Origin: Rhizocola hellebori
GTDB lineage: Bacteria; Actinomycetota; Actinomycetes; Mycobacteriales; Micromonosporaceae
DNA: 64,000 bases
Assembly: GCF_016862955.1 (NCBI RefSeq)
Contig: NZ_BONY01000001.1
Span: 62,001-126,000 of the forward strand
Reading direction: 5' to 3'
Each line of letters begins with the position of its first letter. The stretch's first letter is position 1. The translations under genes were made by a program, and so were the position numbers. Positions 25,964 through 35,436 of the stretch are shown piece after piece. Below the pieces are notes generated by a model. That model searched no databases, was not told where the DNA came from, and saw only the letters and a list, made by a program, of their open reading frames with translations.

Positions 25964-26958
25964 GAACGGGCGTGGCCGCGGGCCATCGCGGATTCTTTCA
26001 TCAGAGCGCCTTTTACGGCTCTGACGAAGAGTTCCTCGCTGTCGTCACGCCTTTCCTCGCCGACGGTCTCGGGGCCGGTGAGCCCACCGTCGTCGCTTTC
26101 AGCCCGGCCAATGAGGCGCTGATCCGAGCCGCCTTCGGCAACGACAGCGGCCTGACCTATCTGGAGGGCGAGGCGCAATATCAGCGGCCGGCCGGCGCCA
26201 TCCGGGGCTACCGCGAAATCATGGCCAATCTGGTGGCGCGCGGCGCCACGCAGATCCGCATCGTGGGCGACGTCCCCCACCCCGGCCTGGGCGTGCCGTG
26301 GGAGTGGTGGGCCCGTTACGAGGCGCTGGTCAACCACGCCTTCGCCGAGTTCCCGCTGTGGGGGCTGTGCCCGTACGACACCCGCACCGCCCCGCCCGAG
26401 GTGCTCGACCAGGTCCGGCGCACCCATCCGCACCTGGCCACCCCGCACGGGAGTCTGGCCAATCCCGCCTTCGAGGACCCGCGGGAGTTCCTCAACCGGA
26501 TCACCCCGCGCTGGCACGACCCGCTGGAGCTGACCCGGCCGCTGTTCGAGCTGCGCGACCCGCCCGCCGCGGCGGCCCGCGACGCGGTGACCCAGGCCGG
26601 GCGCGCCACCGAGCTGTCCGGAGCCGACATCAGCGGCCTGGTGCTGGCCGCGACCGAGGCCATCACCAACGCGGTCCTGCACGGCCGGCCACCGGTGCGG
26701 GTGCGGATCTGGGCGCAGCCGCGGCGGGTGGTGGTCGCCGTGACCGACCACGGCACCGGTCCCGACAACCCCTTCGTGGGCCTGATCCCGGCCCGGGAAT
26801 CCGACGACGGCGTGGGCGGGCTCGGGCTATGGCTGGCCCACCAGATGTGCAGCTATGTGTCGCTCAACCGAGACTCCGACGGCTTCACCGTCCGCCTGAT
26901 CGCGGAGACGCCCCACCCGCAGCAGAGTGCGGATGGGGCGCATTCGGGTACCGGCTAA
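25960..26958 (+). CDS. MEDS-domain anti-sigma factor kinase (HATPase_c_2)
   Basis: About 332 residues from the GTG that overlaps the MEDS-STAS stop (GTGA). Residues 8-165 form a second MEDS domain (HRGFFHQSAFYGSDEEFL). Residues about 200-325 form an RsbW/SpoIIAB-like GHKL kinase domain, with N-box ATEAITNAVLHG (Asn237), G1-type TDHGTGP and G2-type GVGGLGLWLAHQM. Proteins of this kind bind either a sigma factor or a STAS antagonist. Sharing a sensor domain type with its neighbour is notable. No sigma-B-type gene adjoins, so the controlled sigma factor lies elsewhere. Ends in a 4-bp overlap with the convergent protease gene. Confidence 0.88.
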   Translation: MRTGVAAGHRGFFHQSAFYGSDEEFLAVVTPFLADGLGAGEPTVVAFSPANEALIRAAFGNDSGLTYLEGEAQYQRPAGAIRGYREIMANLVARGATQIRIVGDVPHPGLGVPWEWWARYEALVNHAFAEFPLWGLCPYDTRTAPPEVLDQVRRTHPHLATPHGSLANPAFEDPREFLNRITPRWHDPLELTRPLFELRDPPAAAARDAVTQAGRATELSGADISGLVLAATEAITNAVLHGRPPVRVRIWAQPRRVVVAVTDHGTGPDNPFVGLIPARESDDGVGGLGLWLAHQMCSYVSLNRDSDGFTVRLIAETPHPQQSADGAHSGTG

Positions 26959-29444
26959 GGGATTTCCACCGACACGTCGTCGACGACGAAGCGGGTCAGC
27001 TGGCTGCTGTCCTCGACCGAGGTGAACAGCAGCGTGGATGAGGCGTTCCAGGCGGGCGAGATGGAGTAGGTCTTCTGCACGTAGCCGCGTTGCTCGTCCA
27101 GATTGGACAGTGTGCCGGCCGTGGTGGCGCCGAACTTCACCGTCAGCTTGTCGAACTGCGAGATGGTCGTGGTCTCGTCGGTGGTGACCCACACCCAGTA
27201 CTTGATGTTCGCCGTCCCGCAGTTCACCGAGGGCATCGGCACCGACTGCGACAGGGTGTCGGTGTGCACCGCGTTGTGGCCGCCGAGCTTGGCCCGCCAG
27301 TCCCCGTCGTGCGGGCTGTTGTAGCTGCCCAAGGCCTGGCCGATCACGCCCGCGGTCGCCGTCCACGAATTCGACTGGCTCTCGAATCCGCCGTTTTTCA
27401 CCCAGGAACTCGGCATGCAGCCGCTCGAACCGGTCACCAGCCAGGTGATCTTCGTGGTGACCACGTTGCTCGACACGTCGGTGACGGTAACCGTGGCGAT
27501 GGTAAAGCCCGCTTGGGTAGGGGTTCCGGTGACCAGACCGGAAGCCGACATCGTCAGGCCGGCAGGCAGACCGGTGGCCGCGAAGGTGAGCGCCTCACTC
27601 AGCGGGTGAACCGCTTGCAGCTGAAGGGAAACCGCCGTGCCCAGCTTCGAGGTGCGGTTGCCCGGGTTGGTGAGCAGGGGCAGCGTCTGAGCCGGGGCGC
27701 AGGCCGCCTCGCTCGCCTGGACAGGCACCGCCACCGCCGCCCACGCCGCCTTGACCGCCTCGCACTCGACGCCGCCGTAGAGATCGTTGGCGGCGTTGAT
27801 GGTGGAAACCCGTGCCTTGGCATAGGTTTCGTTGCTCACCATGTAGGCCGACAGGGCCTGGTACCAGATGCGCCCGGCCTTCTCGTTGCCTATCCCGGTA
27901 ACGGCTGGGGCACCGCCACAGGTCGGGCTGTTGCCCCACGCGGACATACCCGAGCCCACCGCGAGCGTGTAGAAGAAGTGGTTGCCCACGCCCGAGGAGT
28001 AGTGCGGGTCGACCCCGCCCACCCCGTTGTACCAGCACGACTTCGACACGCCGTCCTGGTCCGGGTCGTCCATCCAGCGCAGCGGCGTGGCCGCACCGGT
28101 GATCTTCTCGCCGATCTTGTAGTCGGCCGCGTCGGCGGCGTTGTTGGCGTGGAACTCCACCAGCGTCCCGAAGATGTCACTGGTGGACTCGTTGAGCCCG
28201 CCCGCCTCCGACAGGTTGTAGTTCAGGTTCGCGGTCTCGCTGGTGACACCGTGCGACATTTCGTGCCCGGCCACATCGATCGCGGTGACCAGAGGCAGGT
28301 TGCCGGGGCCGCCGCCGTCGCCGTACATCATGCAGAAGCAGTCATCGTTCCAGCCCGCGTTGTCGGTGAAGTAGCCGTAGCTCGGGTCGTAGAAAATGTA
28401 GTGCACGAACGACCTCGCACCCACCCCGTTGTTCTTTATTCCGTTGCGGCCCAACACGTTCTTGTAGAAGTCCCAGGTGACCGCGGCGCCGTAGTGGGCG
28501 TCGACGGCCGCCGAGGCGCGGTTGCTCATAGCGCCGGTCGACCAGTAGTTGTCGCTGTCGGTGAAGGTGACCGTTCCGGTGTTCTCGTTGTTGGTCGCGT
28601 CGAGCGCGTCGCGGGTGAGGTGGCCGCCACGGGTGCGGTCCTTGAGGTAGTAGGTGATCGGCACCACGACGCTGTTGAGCTGGTATGCCGAGGCCAGTGC
28701 CACCTTGCCGGTGTGGTAGCCCGCGCCGGTACCGGTCGAGCCCTGCTCGCAGCACGGCGGGGTGGTGCCGCCGCCGGGCGGCTCGGGCGCGTTGGGGTGC
28801 ACCAGGCCTTCGGTCTTCGCGGGCCGTGCCTGGCCCCCGCCGGCCGCGATGGTGCGCAGACCGGTGTCGCTGCCGCGTACCGCACCGGTGAGCGCGTCGA
28901 CAAACACGTGCAGGATCCCGCCGGGGATCGGGATGGCGACATCCCAGGCCAGGGTGGGCTGGGCGGCCGCGTCCACGAACAGTTCGGTGGCGGAGAACCC
29001 GGCTTTGCGCACCACGTCCGGAAACGCGCCGGCCGCGATCGAGGTGGCCTTCGCCGCGTCCAGCGCGGGCGTCACCGCCAGGCTGAGCTGGCTGTCCAGC
29101 GCATTGGTCACGGCTTTGAACCCGCCGCCGGGCCGGTAGTGCAGGATCGCCTCGCCGCCGCGCACCTTGAGCCCGTGGTAGGTGCGTTCCACCCGGACAT
29201 GGCTGGTGCCGTCGGCGTCCACGACGGCGGTGCGCGCGGTGAAGGCGTCGCCGGGTGCCGCCCTCAGGGCGGCCCGTTGGGCGGACAGGTCCTGCGTCGC
29301 GTGGTCCATCGCTTCCTGGACGGTCGGCGAGGCGGCCGGTGTGGGCGCCGGTTGCGCGGCGGCGGGGCCCGCCATGGTCAGGGTGGCCGTGCCAACCGCG
29401 GTCAGCAGCGCAGCGGCGGCGAAGAGGGGTCGAGATCGGAACAT
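26955..29444 (-). CDS. Secreted thermolysin-type (M4) neutral metalloprotease with C-terminal binding domains
   Basis: 829 residues from ATG 29444, with GGGAG five bases upstream. Signal peptide (about 1-30), FTP and PepSY-type propeptide (about 40-200), then the M4 catalytic domain. The zinc site is HEMSH at 394-398 with the third ligand Glu419 in LNESTSD. After the catalytic domain (to about 610) come a putative Ig-like domain (LGTAVSLQLQAVHPLSEALT onwards, about 615-690) and a C-terminal carbohydrate-binding-like sandwich (VKNGGFESQSNSWTATAGV onwards). Exported as a zymogen to degrade extracellular protein. It is 37 bp downstream of the AfsR-like regulator gene on the same strand, hence possibly under its control. 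Confidence 0.92.
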   Translation of the reverse strand: MFRSRPLFAAAALLTAVGTATLTMAGPAAAQPAPTPAASPTVQEAMDHATQDLSAQRAALRAAPGDAFTARTAVVDADGTSHVRVERTYHGLKVRGGEAILHYRPGGGFKAVTNALDSQLSLAVTPALDAAKATSIAAGAFPDVVRKAGFSATELFVDAAAQPTLAWDVAIPIPGGILHVFVDALTGAVRGSDTGLRTIAAGGGQARPAKTEGLVHPNAPEPPGGGTTPPCCEQGSTGTGAGYHTGKVALASAYQLNSVVVPITYYLKDRTRGGHLTRDALDATNNENTGTVTFTDSDNYWSTGAMSNRASAAVDAHYGAAVTWDFYKNVLGRNGIKNNGVGARSFVHYIFYDPSYGYFTDNAGWNDDCFCMMYGDGGGPGNLPLVTAIDVAGHEMSHGVTSETANLNYNLSEAGGLNESTSDIFGTLVEFHANNAADAADYKIGEKITGAATPLRWMDDPDQDGVSKSCWYNGVGGVDPHYSSGVGNHFFYTLAVGSGMSAWGNSPTCGGAPAVTGIGNEKAGRIWYQALSAYMVSNETYAKARVSTINAANDLYGGVECEAVKAAWAAVAVPVQASEAACAPAQTLPLLTNPGNRTSKLGTAVSLQLQAVHPLSEALTFAATGLPAGLTMSASGLVTGTPTQAGFTIATVTVTDVSSNVVTTKITWLVTGSSGCMPSSWVKNGGFESQSNSWTATAGVIGQALGSYNSPHDGDWRAKLGGHNAVHTDTLSQSVPMPSVNCGTANIKYWVWVTTDETTTISQFDKLTVKFGATTAGTLSNLDEQRGYVQKTYSISPAWNASSTLLFTSVEDSSQLTRFVVDDVSVEIP

Positions 29445-29481
29445 GGGGTCTCCCGGGGTGTGTCCTCGTGAGCGGGCTGAA

Positions 29482-32253
29482 TCAGCGCGCCAGTAAGGGG
29501 TACCGCCGGATGGTTGTGAAACTGTTGTGACCTCGTTTGGGCAGCTCACCGAGGGCACGGGCGACCGCCGCCTCGCCGTGGCTGTCGCCAAGCTGACGGG
29601 TCAGGGCGAGCGCCTGCTCCAGCAGGCCGCGCGCGGCGTCGGCGTCACCGCGGGCCAGGTGCACCTCGCCCGCCTTCTCCAGGGTGGTGACCAGGGTGCG
29701 CAGGTCTCCCCCGGCCCGCTTGAGCTCCAGCGCCTGTTCCAGATGGGCCAGCGCGCTGGCGTGGTCGCCACGGCGCAGGTAGGTCGCGCCCAGGCTGTCG
29801 TGCACAATGCCTTGCCGGGCAAGGTCTCCCGACTCCTGATGCAGGGCCAGCGCCAGCTGAAGATGGTGCAGCGCCTCAGCATGCCGGCCGAGGTTGGCCT
29901 GAGCGTAGCCGATGTTGTTGAGCACCATGCCCTGCGCCATCGCGTTGCCGGTCTGCCGGAGCAGCTCGAGCGCAAGCTGGTAGGGCTGCAGGGCCAGCTC
30001 GTAGTCGCCGCGGTCGGCGTGCAGCACACCGATGCTGTTGAGCGCGTTGGCTTCCTCCCGCGCGTCGCCGATCTGGCGGGCCAGCGTAACCGCCCGCCAC
30101 AGCGCGGGCAGCGCCGCGTCGTGCTGGCGCAGGAGCCGGTGACAGGATCCGAGGTCGGTCAGCGCGATCACCTCTACGGCTGGATCCGCCAGCCGTTGCG
30201 CCGCGGCGAGAAACTCGGTGGCCAGGTCGACCATCTCCGCCGTGTACCTATACCGGCAGAAGGTATGTGCGTGGTAGGCCAGCTGGGCGACAAGCCGGTC
30301 CTGCCCGGCCCGGACAGCCGAGCGCACCAGCGGCACCAGGTTGCGGTGCTCGTGGTCGAAGAAGTCGAGGACGGCATCGGTCTCGGGCGCGAAAGGCAGG
30401 TCGTGGCTCGAAAGTGGACGGTCCGGCGCCATCCGGTCCCGGTAGGGCCGCAGGATCCGGCTGCCCGCCGCGACCAGACCGGCCTGCCACTGCAGCAGGC
30501 GCAGCAGGGCGGCGGCCCGTTCCGGCGGCCCTTCCTCGGAGGTGAGCCGCTCGGCCGCGAAGAGCCTGATCAGATCGTGAAACGCGAACCGTTCGCTGGC
30601 CACCTCCTCCAGGAGGTGGGCCGCGGTGAGGCCGTCGGCCGCGCGGCGCGCCTGCGGCTGCGACAGCCCGGCCACCGCCGCCACCGCGGGCAGGCAGATG
30701 GTGGCCCCCGGATTGCAGGACATCAGGCGAAAGGTGCGGGCCAAGGGCTGCGGCAGCGCCGCGTAGGACGAGGCGAACGCGGCCCGGATGCTGCGGCCCG
30801 AGTCCTCGATCTCAAGCGCGGTAAGCCTTTCCGCCTCGTCGGCCAGCTCGGCGACGAGATGTTTGAGCATCAGCTGGGGCCGGAAAGCGAGCCGTGCGGC
30901 GGCGATGCGAAGCGCCAGCGGGAGCCGCCCGCAGAACTGCACCAGTTGCATGGCGGCGACGGACTCGCGCTCCACCCGCTCCTTGCCGACCATGAGGTGC
31001 AGCAGCTTCTCGGCGGACCGGTCGTCCAGCGGCTCCAGCGACAGGAATCGGGCCGAGTGCTCAACCATGAGCGCCAGCAACCTGTTTCGGGTGGTAACCA
31101 GCAACCGGCTCGGCCCGGACGCCGGGATAAGCCCGCTGAGCTGATCGGAGGAGCCCACGTTGTCGAAGATCAGCAGCAGCCGGCGGTCGGCGACCATCGC
31201 CTGGTAGCGGCTTTCCAGCTGCCTACGGTCCACGGTCAGCTGCTCCGCGGAGACGCCCATCGCGCGCAGCAGGTGCACCAGCACATCCTGCGGCCGTAGC
31301 GCCGACTCCGGGTCGTGGCCGCACAGGTCGACGAAGACCTGGCCGTCCGGGAAGCCCGCCTTCACCCGGTGCGCGTGCTGGATGGCCAATGCCGTCTTGC
31401 CCTGGCCGGGCTGACCGGCGATGACCACCACCCGGCTGTCCAGCTCGGCCAGCTGGTCCAGCTCCCGCTCCCGGCCCGCGAAGTGCTGCGGCGGAGCTGG
31501 AAGCTGTTGCGGGATGGGCTCTTCGGCCAGCAGCTGCGCCTGGCGGTCGCGCAACCCCGGCCCCGGCTCCACCCCCAGCTCGCCGACCAGAACCGCCCGC
31601 GCGCGCTGATAGGCGGCCAGCGCGTCGCCGCGGCGGCCCAGCCGGGCCAGCGCATCCATCAGCAGCTCCCAGAGCGGCTCGCGCAGCGGCTGCTCATTGA
31701 CCAGCCGCTCAAGCTCGCCGATGGCTTGCGCGCCATGGCCCAGCTTGATTTCCAGCCGCCACCGCTCCTCGATGGCGGCCAGCCGTTCCTCGGCCAGCAG
31801 CGCGATCTCCCCGGCGCCCCACTCGACCGGACGGCAGTCCTGCATCACCTCGCCGCGCCACAGTTGCAAAGCCTGTTCCAGGTACCGCAACGCGTCCTCG
31901 GCCGTTGCCTGGCGGGCCTGGCGGACCAGATCGCCGAAGCGCAGACAGTCCACTTCGGACCGGTCGATGGCCAGCAGGTAGCCCGGATCGCAGGTGACCA
32001 CCGCCTCCCCCAGCCCGATCTCGCTGAACGCCTGCCGCACCCGCGACACGTGGCTGTGCAGCGACCGCAACGCCGTTCTGGGTGGGCAGAGGCCCCACAG
32101 CGCGTCGATGAGCGCCTCGCCCGACACCACCTCACCGGCCCGCAGCGCCAGTAACCCGACGATGGCCGGCTGCTTGGAGCCGCTCAGCACCGCCCGCCCG
32201 GCCGGGCTCACCACCTCGACCGAGCCGAGCAGTCTGATCATCGGGCGCATCAC
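29482..32253 (-). CDS. AfsR/SARP-type regulator: winged helix, BTAD, NB-ARC ATPase and TPR domains
   Basis: 923 residues. The OmpR-like winged helix (about 1-95) is followed by a bacterial transcriptional activator domain (about 98-245), an NB-ARC/STAND ATPase with P-loop GQPGQGKT (280-287) and Walker B LLLIFDNVG near 365, and TPR repeats from about 670 to 905 (for example NALNSIGVLHADRGDYELAL, then VLNNIGYAQANLGRHAEALH). This is the layout of AfsR, a pleiotropic activator of secondary metabolism, and of many pathway-specific large SARPs. Starts GTG 32253 or ATG 32250 lie after GGAGG. It is divergent from the second sigma factor gene and about 2 kb from the biosynthetic operon, so it is a candidate activator of that operon. 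Confidence 0.92.
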   Translation of the reverse strand: MMRPMIRLLGSVEVVSPAGRAVLSGSKQPAIVGLLALRAGEVVSGEALIDALWGLCPPRTALRSLHSHVSRVRQAFSEIGLGEAVVTCDPGYLLAIDRSEVDCLRFGDLVRQARQATAEDALRYLEQALQLWRGEVMQDCRPVEWGAGEIALLAEERLAAIEERWRLEIKLGHGAQAIGELERLVNEQPLREPLWELLMDALARLGRRGDALAAYQRARAVLVGELGVEPGPGLRDRQAQLLAEEPIPQQLPAPPQHFAGRERELDQLAELDSRVVVIAGQPGQGKTALAIQHAHRVKAGFPDGQVFVDLCGHDPESALRPQDVLVHLLRAMGVSAEQLTVDRRQLESRYQAMVADRRLLLIFDNVGSSDQLSGLIPASGPSRLLVTTRNRLLALMVEHSARFLSLEPLDDRSAEKLLHLMVGKERVERESVAAMQLVQFCGRLPLALRIAAARLAFRPQLMLKHLVAELADEAERLTALEIEDSGRSIRAAFASSYAALPQPLARTFRLMSCNPGATICLPAVAAVAGLSQPQARRAADGLTAAHLLEEVASERFAFHDLIRLFAAERLTSEEGPPERAAALLRLLQWQAGLVAAGSRILRPYRDRMAPDRPLSSHDLPFAPETDAVLDFFDHEHRNLVPLVRSAVRAGQDRLVAQLAYHAHTFCRYRYTAEMVDLATEFLAAAQRLADPAVEVIALTDLGSCHRLLRQHDAALPALWRAVTLARQIGDAREEANALNSIGVLHADRGDYELALQPYQLALELLRQTGNAMAQGMVLNNIGYAQANLGRHAEALHHLQLALALHQESGDLARQGIVHDSLGATYLRRGDHASALAHLEQALELKRAGGDLRTLVTTLEKAGEVHLARGDADAARGLLEQALALTRQLGDSHGEAAVARALGELPKRGHNSFTTIRRYPLLAR

Positions 32254-32432
32254 GGTGGCTGTTCCTCCCCCGGGGGCGGCAAAAGGAGTTCGCCGCCCCA
32301 GCGTGAAGGCTCAGATCGAGAGTTGTCACACCTTGGTCCGCAATAGGACACCGTCGAAACCGTCGCCTAAGCTTCGCCCTTCCACCCCTCCTTGGCCGGG
32401 GGTGCTGGCGTGTGAGGGGGTGGAGGTGGGCT

Positions 32433-32942
32433 GTGGAGGCCGATCGGGCGTCTTTTGAGGTTTATGTGCAGGCACGCACCGCGGCGTTGTCGCGGGTCGC
32501 CTACCTGCTGACCGGCGACCACCACCTGGCCGAGGACCTGGTCCAGCAGACGTTTCTGCGGGTGGCCGGGGTTTGGCAGCGGGTGGCGGCGCAGGGCGAC
32601 CCCGACCCCTATGTGCGCCGGGTGCTCTACCACCAGCATGTGTCGTGGTGGCGGCAGGCGCGGCGGCTGACCCAGGTCTCGCTGAGCGGAGCAGACCGGC
32701 CGGTCGACGACAGGGCCGACCAGATCGGGGTGACCCTGGTCGTGCAGCGCGCGCTGGCCAAGCTGGCCCCGAAACAGAGAGCCGCCTTGGTGCTGCGCTA
32801 CTTCGAGGATCTCACCGAAGCGCAGACGGCCGAGATTCTGGGCTGCCGGGTGGGCACGGTCAAAAGCCAGGTTCGCGACGGCCTGGCCCGGTTGCGCCAG
32901 CTGGCCCCGGAGCTGGCTGACCTGTTGGAGGTGAAGGCATGA
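32433..32942 (+). CDS. SigE-family ECF RNA polymerase sigma factor (second copy of the module)
   Basis: About 169 residues from GTG 32433, chosen because GGAGGT lies five bases upstream; GTG 32412 would add seven residues. Region 2 (AYLLTGDHHLAEDLVQQTFL) and region 4 (YFEDLTEAQTAEILGCRVGTV) closely parallel the factor at 924, including the VGTVKSQ recognition helix end. It overlaps the next gene by four bases (ATGA). Divergent from the AfsR-like regulator. The pair at 32433-34363 is a paralogue of 924-2632 by order and topology. Confidence 0.9.
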   Translation: MEADRASFEVYVQARTAALSRVAYLLTGDHHLAEDLVQQTFLRVAGVWQRVAAQGDPDPYVRRVLYHQHVSWWRQARRLTQVSLSGADRPVDDRADQIGVTLVVQRALAKLAPKQRAALVLRYFEDLTEAQTAEILGCRVGTVKSQVRDGLARLRQLAPELADLLEVKA

Positions 32943-34363
32943 CCGAGACACGGTTGACCGCTGTGCTTACCGCTCTCGCCGAGCAGTCCCGTCCGGCCAC
33001 CATCGATCCGGCCACCTGGCGCAAAGGCAAGCGCCGCCGCCGGATCAGGGTCGTCACCGCCGTGGCCGCGGTGCTGATGGTGATCGCGGCAGGGCCCCTG
33101 CTGCTGTCCGGCTCGGGCTGGCAGAGCATGCCTCCGGCCGACCAGCAGCGGCCCATCGTGCCGTCGCGGGTCTATCCGCCGCTGACCGGTGAGGACACCA
33201 TCGTCGAGGCGCCGGGCGGCCCCGCCGCCATCCTCGTCGCCGGAGACCGTGAGCTGCGCGGCAGCGACATCTGGGGCTGGGAGGGACGCAGCCTGATCGT
33301 CGGGCAGAACGGCAGTTACCGCCTCGCTCGCACGGTCGGTGAAACCACGGCAGGCGCCGGTGGCCTCCTGCTCTCCCCCGACGGACGCTACCTGGCCGGG
33401 ATGCCGTGGATCGAAGGCACGCATTGGCCTTCCTCCGGCGAGCAGCAGGTCGCCATAGTCGACCTCAGCACCGGCAAGGCCGTGCTGCATTCCGGCGGCG
33501 GTCCGGTGGCTTGGGCGCCCGACGGCCGGTCGATCCTCGTCGAGGAGTCCGTGCCGGACAGGCCGCAGTGGGTGGGCAGCCTGCGTTTGCTCGACGTGCA
33601 GACCGGCGAGCTGCGCCAGCTGCCCCCGGTCAACGGCAGGGCGCGCGCCGGCAACTATGCCGCCTTCTCCGCCGACGGCGCACGGCTCGCGATCGCCACC
33701 GAGACCGACCTTTACGTCATCGGGCTTGGCGATAGCTCGTGGCGCAAGCTCGCCACGCTCAGCTCCCGCGACCGAATCGCCGGGCCGGGGGCGTGGCTGC
33801 CCGACGGCAGCCGCATCGCTGTGTACTACATAGGCGGCTGCGAGGAGCCACCGTGCGACGAGACGCAACTGAGCCAGCGCCTGTTCCAGGTCGAGTACCT
33901 CGACGCGCAGACCGGTCAGCCCACGGCGGGCCCACAGCTGGCCCCCGCCATGGGTTTGGCCGCGCGGATGCTGGGCTGGCAGCGCGACGGCGACGCGGTG
34001 GTGGCCGTTTACTCGCCGGAGATGGACGCGGTCCGGCGGACCGGCGACACCTACTGGTCGGAGACCGACTGGTGGACCGTCGGCGGGGTCGAGCTCCTCG
34101 AATTCCGCGCCGACGGCAGCCGGCACCGGCTCGTCGAGCTTCCTGCGAGCGCGCTTTTTGTTGAGGTACCAGCAGATCTGCTCGACCGATTCGGCGGCCC
34201 CTCCCCGACCGTCTTCGAAGGTGCCGTCCGCATCGTGCTGGCGGTGTACTGGCCGGTCGGTCAGGTCGGCGAGCTGTGCCTGGTGATCGTCATCGCGAGC
34301 GTCGTGACGGGCTGGCGTCGCCGCCGCCGGCGTCAGCGCAACGTGACCGGCAATGAGGTGTAG
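32939..34363 (+). CDS. Bitopic membrane protein with extracytoplasmic beta-propeller, partner of the second sigma factor
   Basis: 474 residues. A short cytoplasmic N terminus with a basic patch (GKRRRRIR) precedes a membrane helix (about 37-57), then a long external beta-propeller-like region (LLLSPDGRYLAGM, VAWAPDGRSILVE, AAFSADGARLAIA and WLPDGSRIAVYY blades, with a CEEPPCDE loop), and a second helix near 438-455 followed by GWRRRRRRQRN. Its topology is the same as the protein at 1442: both ends in the cytoplasm. It is inferred to couple an external signal to the sigma factor. It overlaps the convergent P450 gene by 31 bp. Confidence 0.72.
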   Translation: MTETRLTAVLTALAEQSRPATIDPATWRKGKRRRRIRVVTAVAAVLMVIAAGPLLLSGSGWQSMPPADQQRPIVPSRVYPPLTGEDTIVEAPGGPAAILVAGDRELRGSDIWGWEGRSLIVGQNGSYRLARTVGETTAGAGGLLLSPDGRYLAGMPWIEGTHWPSSGEQQVAIVDLSTGKAVLHSGGGPVAWAPDGRSILVEESVPDRPQWVGSLRLLDVQTGELRQLPPVNGRARAGNYAAFSADGARLAIATETDLYVIGLGDSSWRKLATLSSRDRIAGPGAWLPDGSRIAVYYIGGCEEPPCDETQLSQRLFQVEYLDAQTGQPTAGPQLAPAMGLAARMLGWQRDGDAVVAVYSPEMDAVRRTGDTYWSETDWWTVGGVELLEFRADGSRHRLVELPASALFVEVPADLLDRFGGPSPTVFEGAVRIVLAVYWPVGQVGELCLVIVIASVVTGWRRRRRRQRNVTGNEV

Positions 34364-35436
34364 CCGGAGAGGAAGTTCGACTCGACCCGGCGCGGCGCCC
34401 CGGTCACCTCGATGGTGTGGACGTGTTCGCGCAACGCTTCCAGGACGGCGGCTATCTCGACGCGGGCCAGGTGCGCGCCGAGGCAGAAGTGCGGGCCGTG
34501 CCCGAAGGTCAGGTGACGGTTGGGGGTGCGGCCCAGATCGAAGCGATCGGGCTCGGCGAACTCTTCCTCGTCGAAGTTGGCCGAGGCGTACCAGGAGGTG
34601 ACGATGTCGCCGGTGCGGAAGGGCGGCCGGTCGCGGGTGACCACCCGGCCCGAGTGCAGGGCCGGGGTGGTCCAGCGCAACACCTCCTCGACCGCGGTGC
34701 TCTGCGCCACCGCGCCCCGGCGCAGCTGCTGCCATTGCGCCGGGTGGCAGGCCAGCGCGGCGACGGCCCCGGTCAGCGCGAGGCGGGTGGTCTGGTCTCC
34801 GCCCAGCAGCAGGCTGTAACAGTTGAGCAGGATCTCGTCTTCGCTCAGCCGGCTCAGCAGCGCCGGGAGAACACCGGGATCGGTGGTGGTGGAAGCGAAG
34901 TACACCAGGATCTCGTTTCGCGCCCGCCAGGTGCCGGCCGGATCCTGGCCGGCCAGGGCGGCTTCGGTGAGGCTCGCCAGGTACCCCCAATCGGCGCTGG
35001 GCAGGCCGAGAAGCGAGCCCATGACGGCGATGGGCAGGCGGGCCGAGACCTCGCGGGCGAAGTCGGTCTCGCCCGCGGCGGCCTGGGCGACCAGCGTCTT
35101 GGCACTCAGCGCGATCTGGGTGGCCAGCACGGAAAGCGCCTTGGGGGTGAAGGCTTTGCCCAGAATGCCACGCAGGCGGGCGTGCGCGGCCCCGTCGCTC
35201 ACCGCCATCATCGCCCCCGAGCCGGTGTCACCGCCGGAGAGCAGGCTGGCCAGAACGTTGCCGCGTTCAGAGGTGAAGGTGTGCGGGTCGCGGGCGATGG
35301 CCACCACGTCGGCATGCCGGGTCACCACCCAGAACCCGCCGGGATCCCGGTGAATCGGATCATCGCGGCGCAGCTTGCGCCAGAAGCCCGACAGGTCCTG
35401 GCTCGCGTGCAGCGCTGGGTCAGCCAGGTTGACCAT
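34333..35436 (-). CDS. Cytochrome P450, last gene of the NRPS operon
   Basis: 367 residues, slightly short for a bacterial P450. The heme-binding loop is FGHGPHFCLGAHLAR with Cys318 as thiolate ligand; the ExxR motif is in EEVLR, and the oxygen-binding I-helix reads LLLGGDQTTRLAL, keeping the acid/Thr-Thr pair. Such P450s hydroxylate or desaturate free or carrier-bound substrates with ferredoxin as electron donor; no ferredoxin gene is nearby. It overlaps the condensation gene by 17 bp and is translationally coupled, so it should tailor the operon product. Regio- and stereochemistry cannot be deduced. Confidence 0.93.
   Translation of the reverse strand: MVNLADPALHASQDLSGFWRKLRRDDPIHRDPGGFWVVTRHADVVAIARDPHTFTSERGNVLASLLSGGDTGSGAMMAVSDGAAHARLRGILGKAFTPKALSVLATQIALSAKTLVAQAAAGETDFAREVSARLPIAVMGSLLGLPSADWGYLASLTEAALAGQDPAGTWRARNEILVYFASTTTDPGVLPALLSRLSEDEILLNCYSLLLGGDQTTRLALTGAVAALACHPAQWQQLRRGAVAQSTAVEEVLRWTTPALHSGRVVTRDRPPFRTGDIVTSWYASANFDEEEFAEPDRFDLGRTPNRHLTFGHGPHFCLGAHLARVEIAAVLEALREHVHTIEVTGAPRRVESNFLSGYTSLPVTLR

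Noticed and set aside
27090-29471. A 793-residue plus-strand frame
   Set aside because: It is antisense to the M4 protease, whose signal peptide, HEMSH site and domain order are clear.
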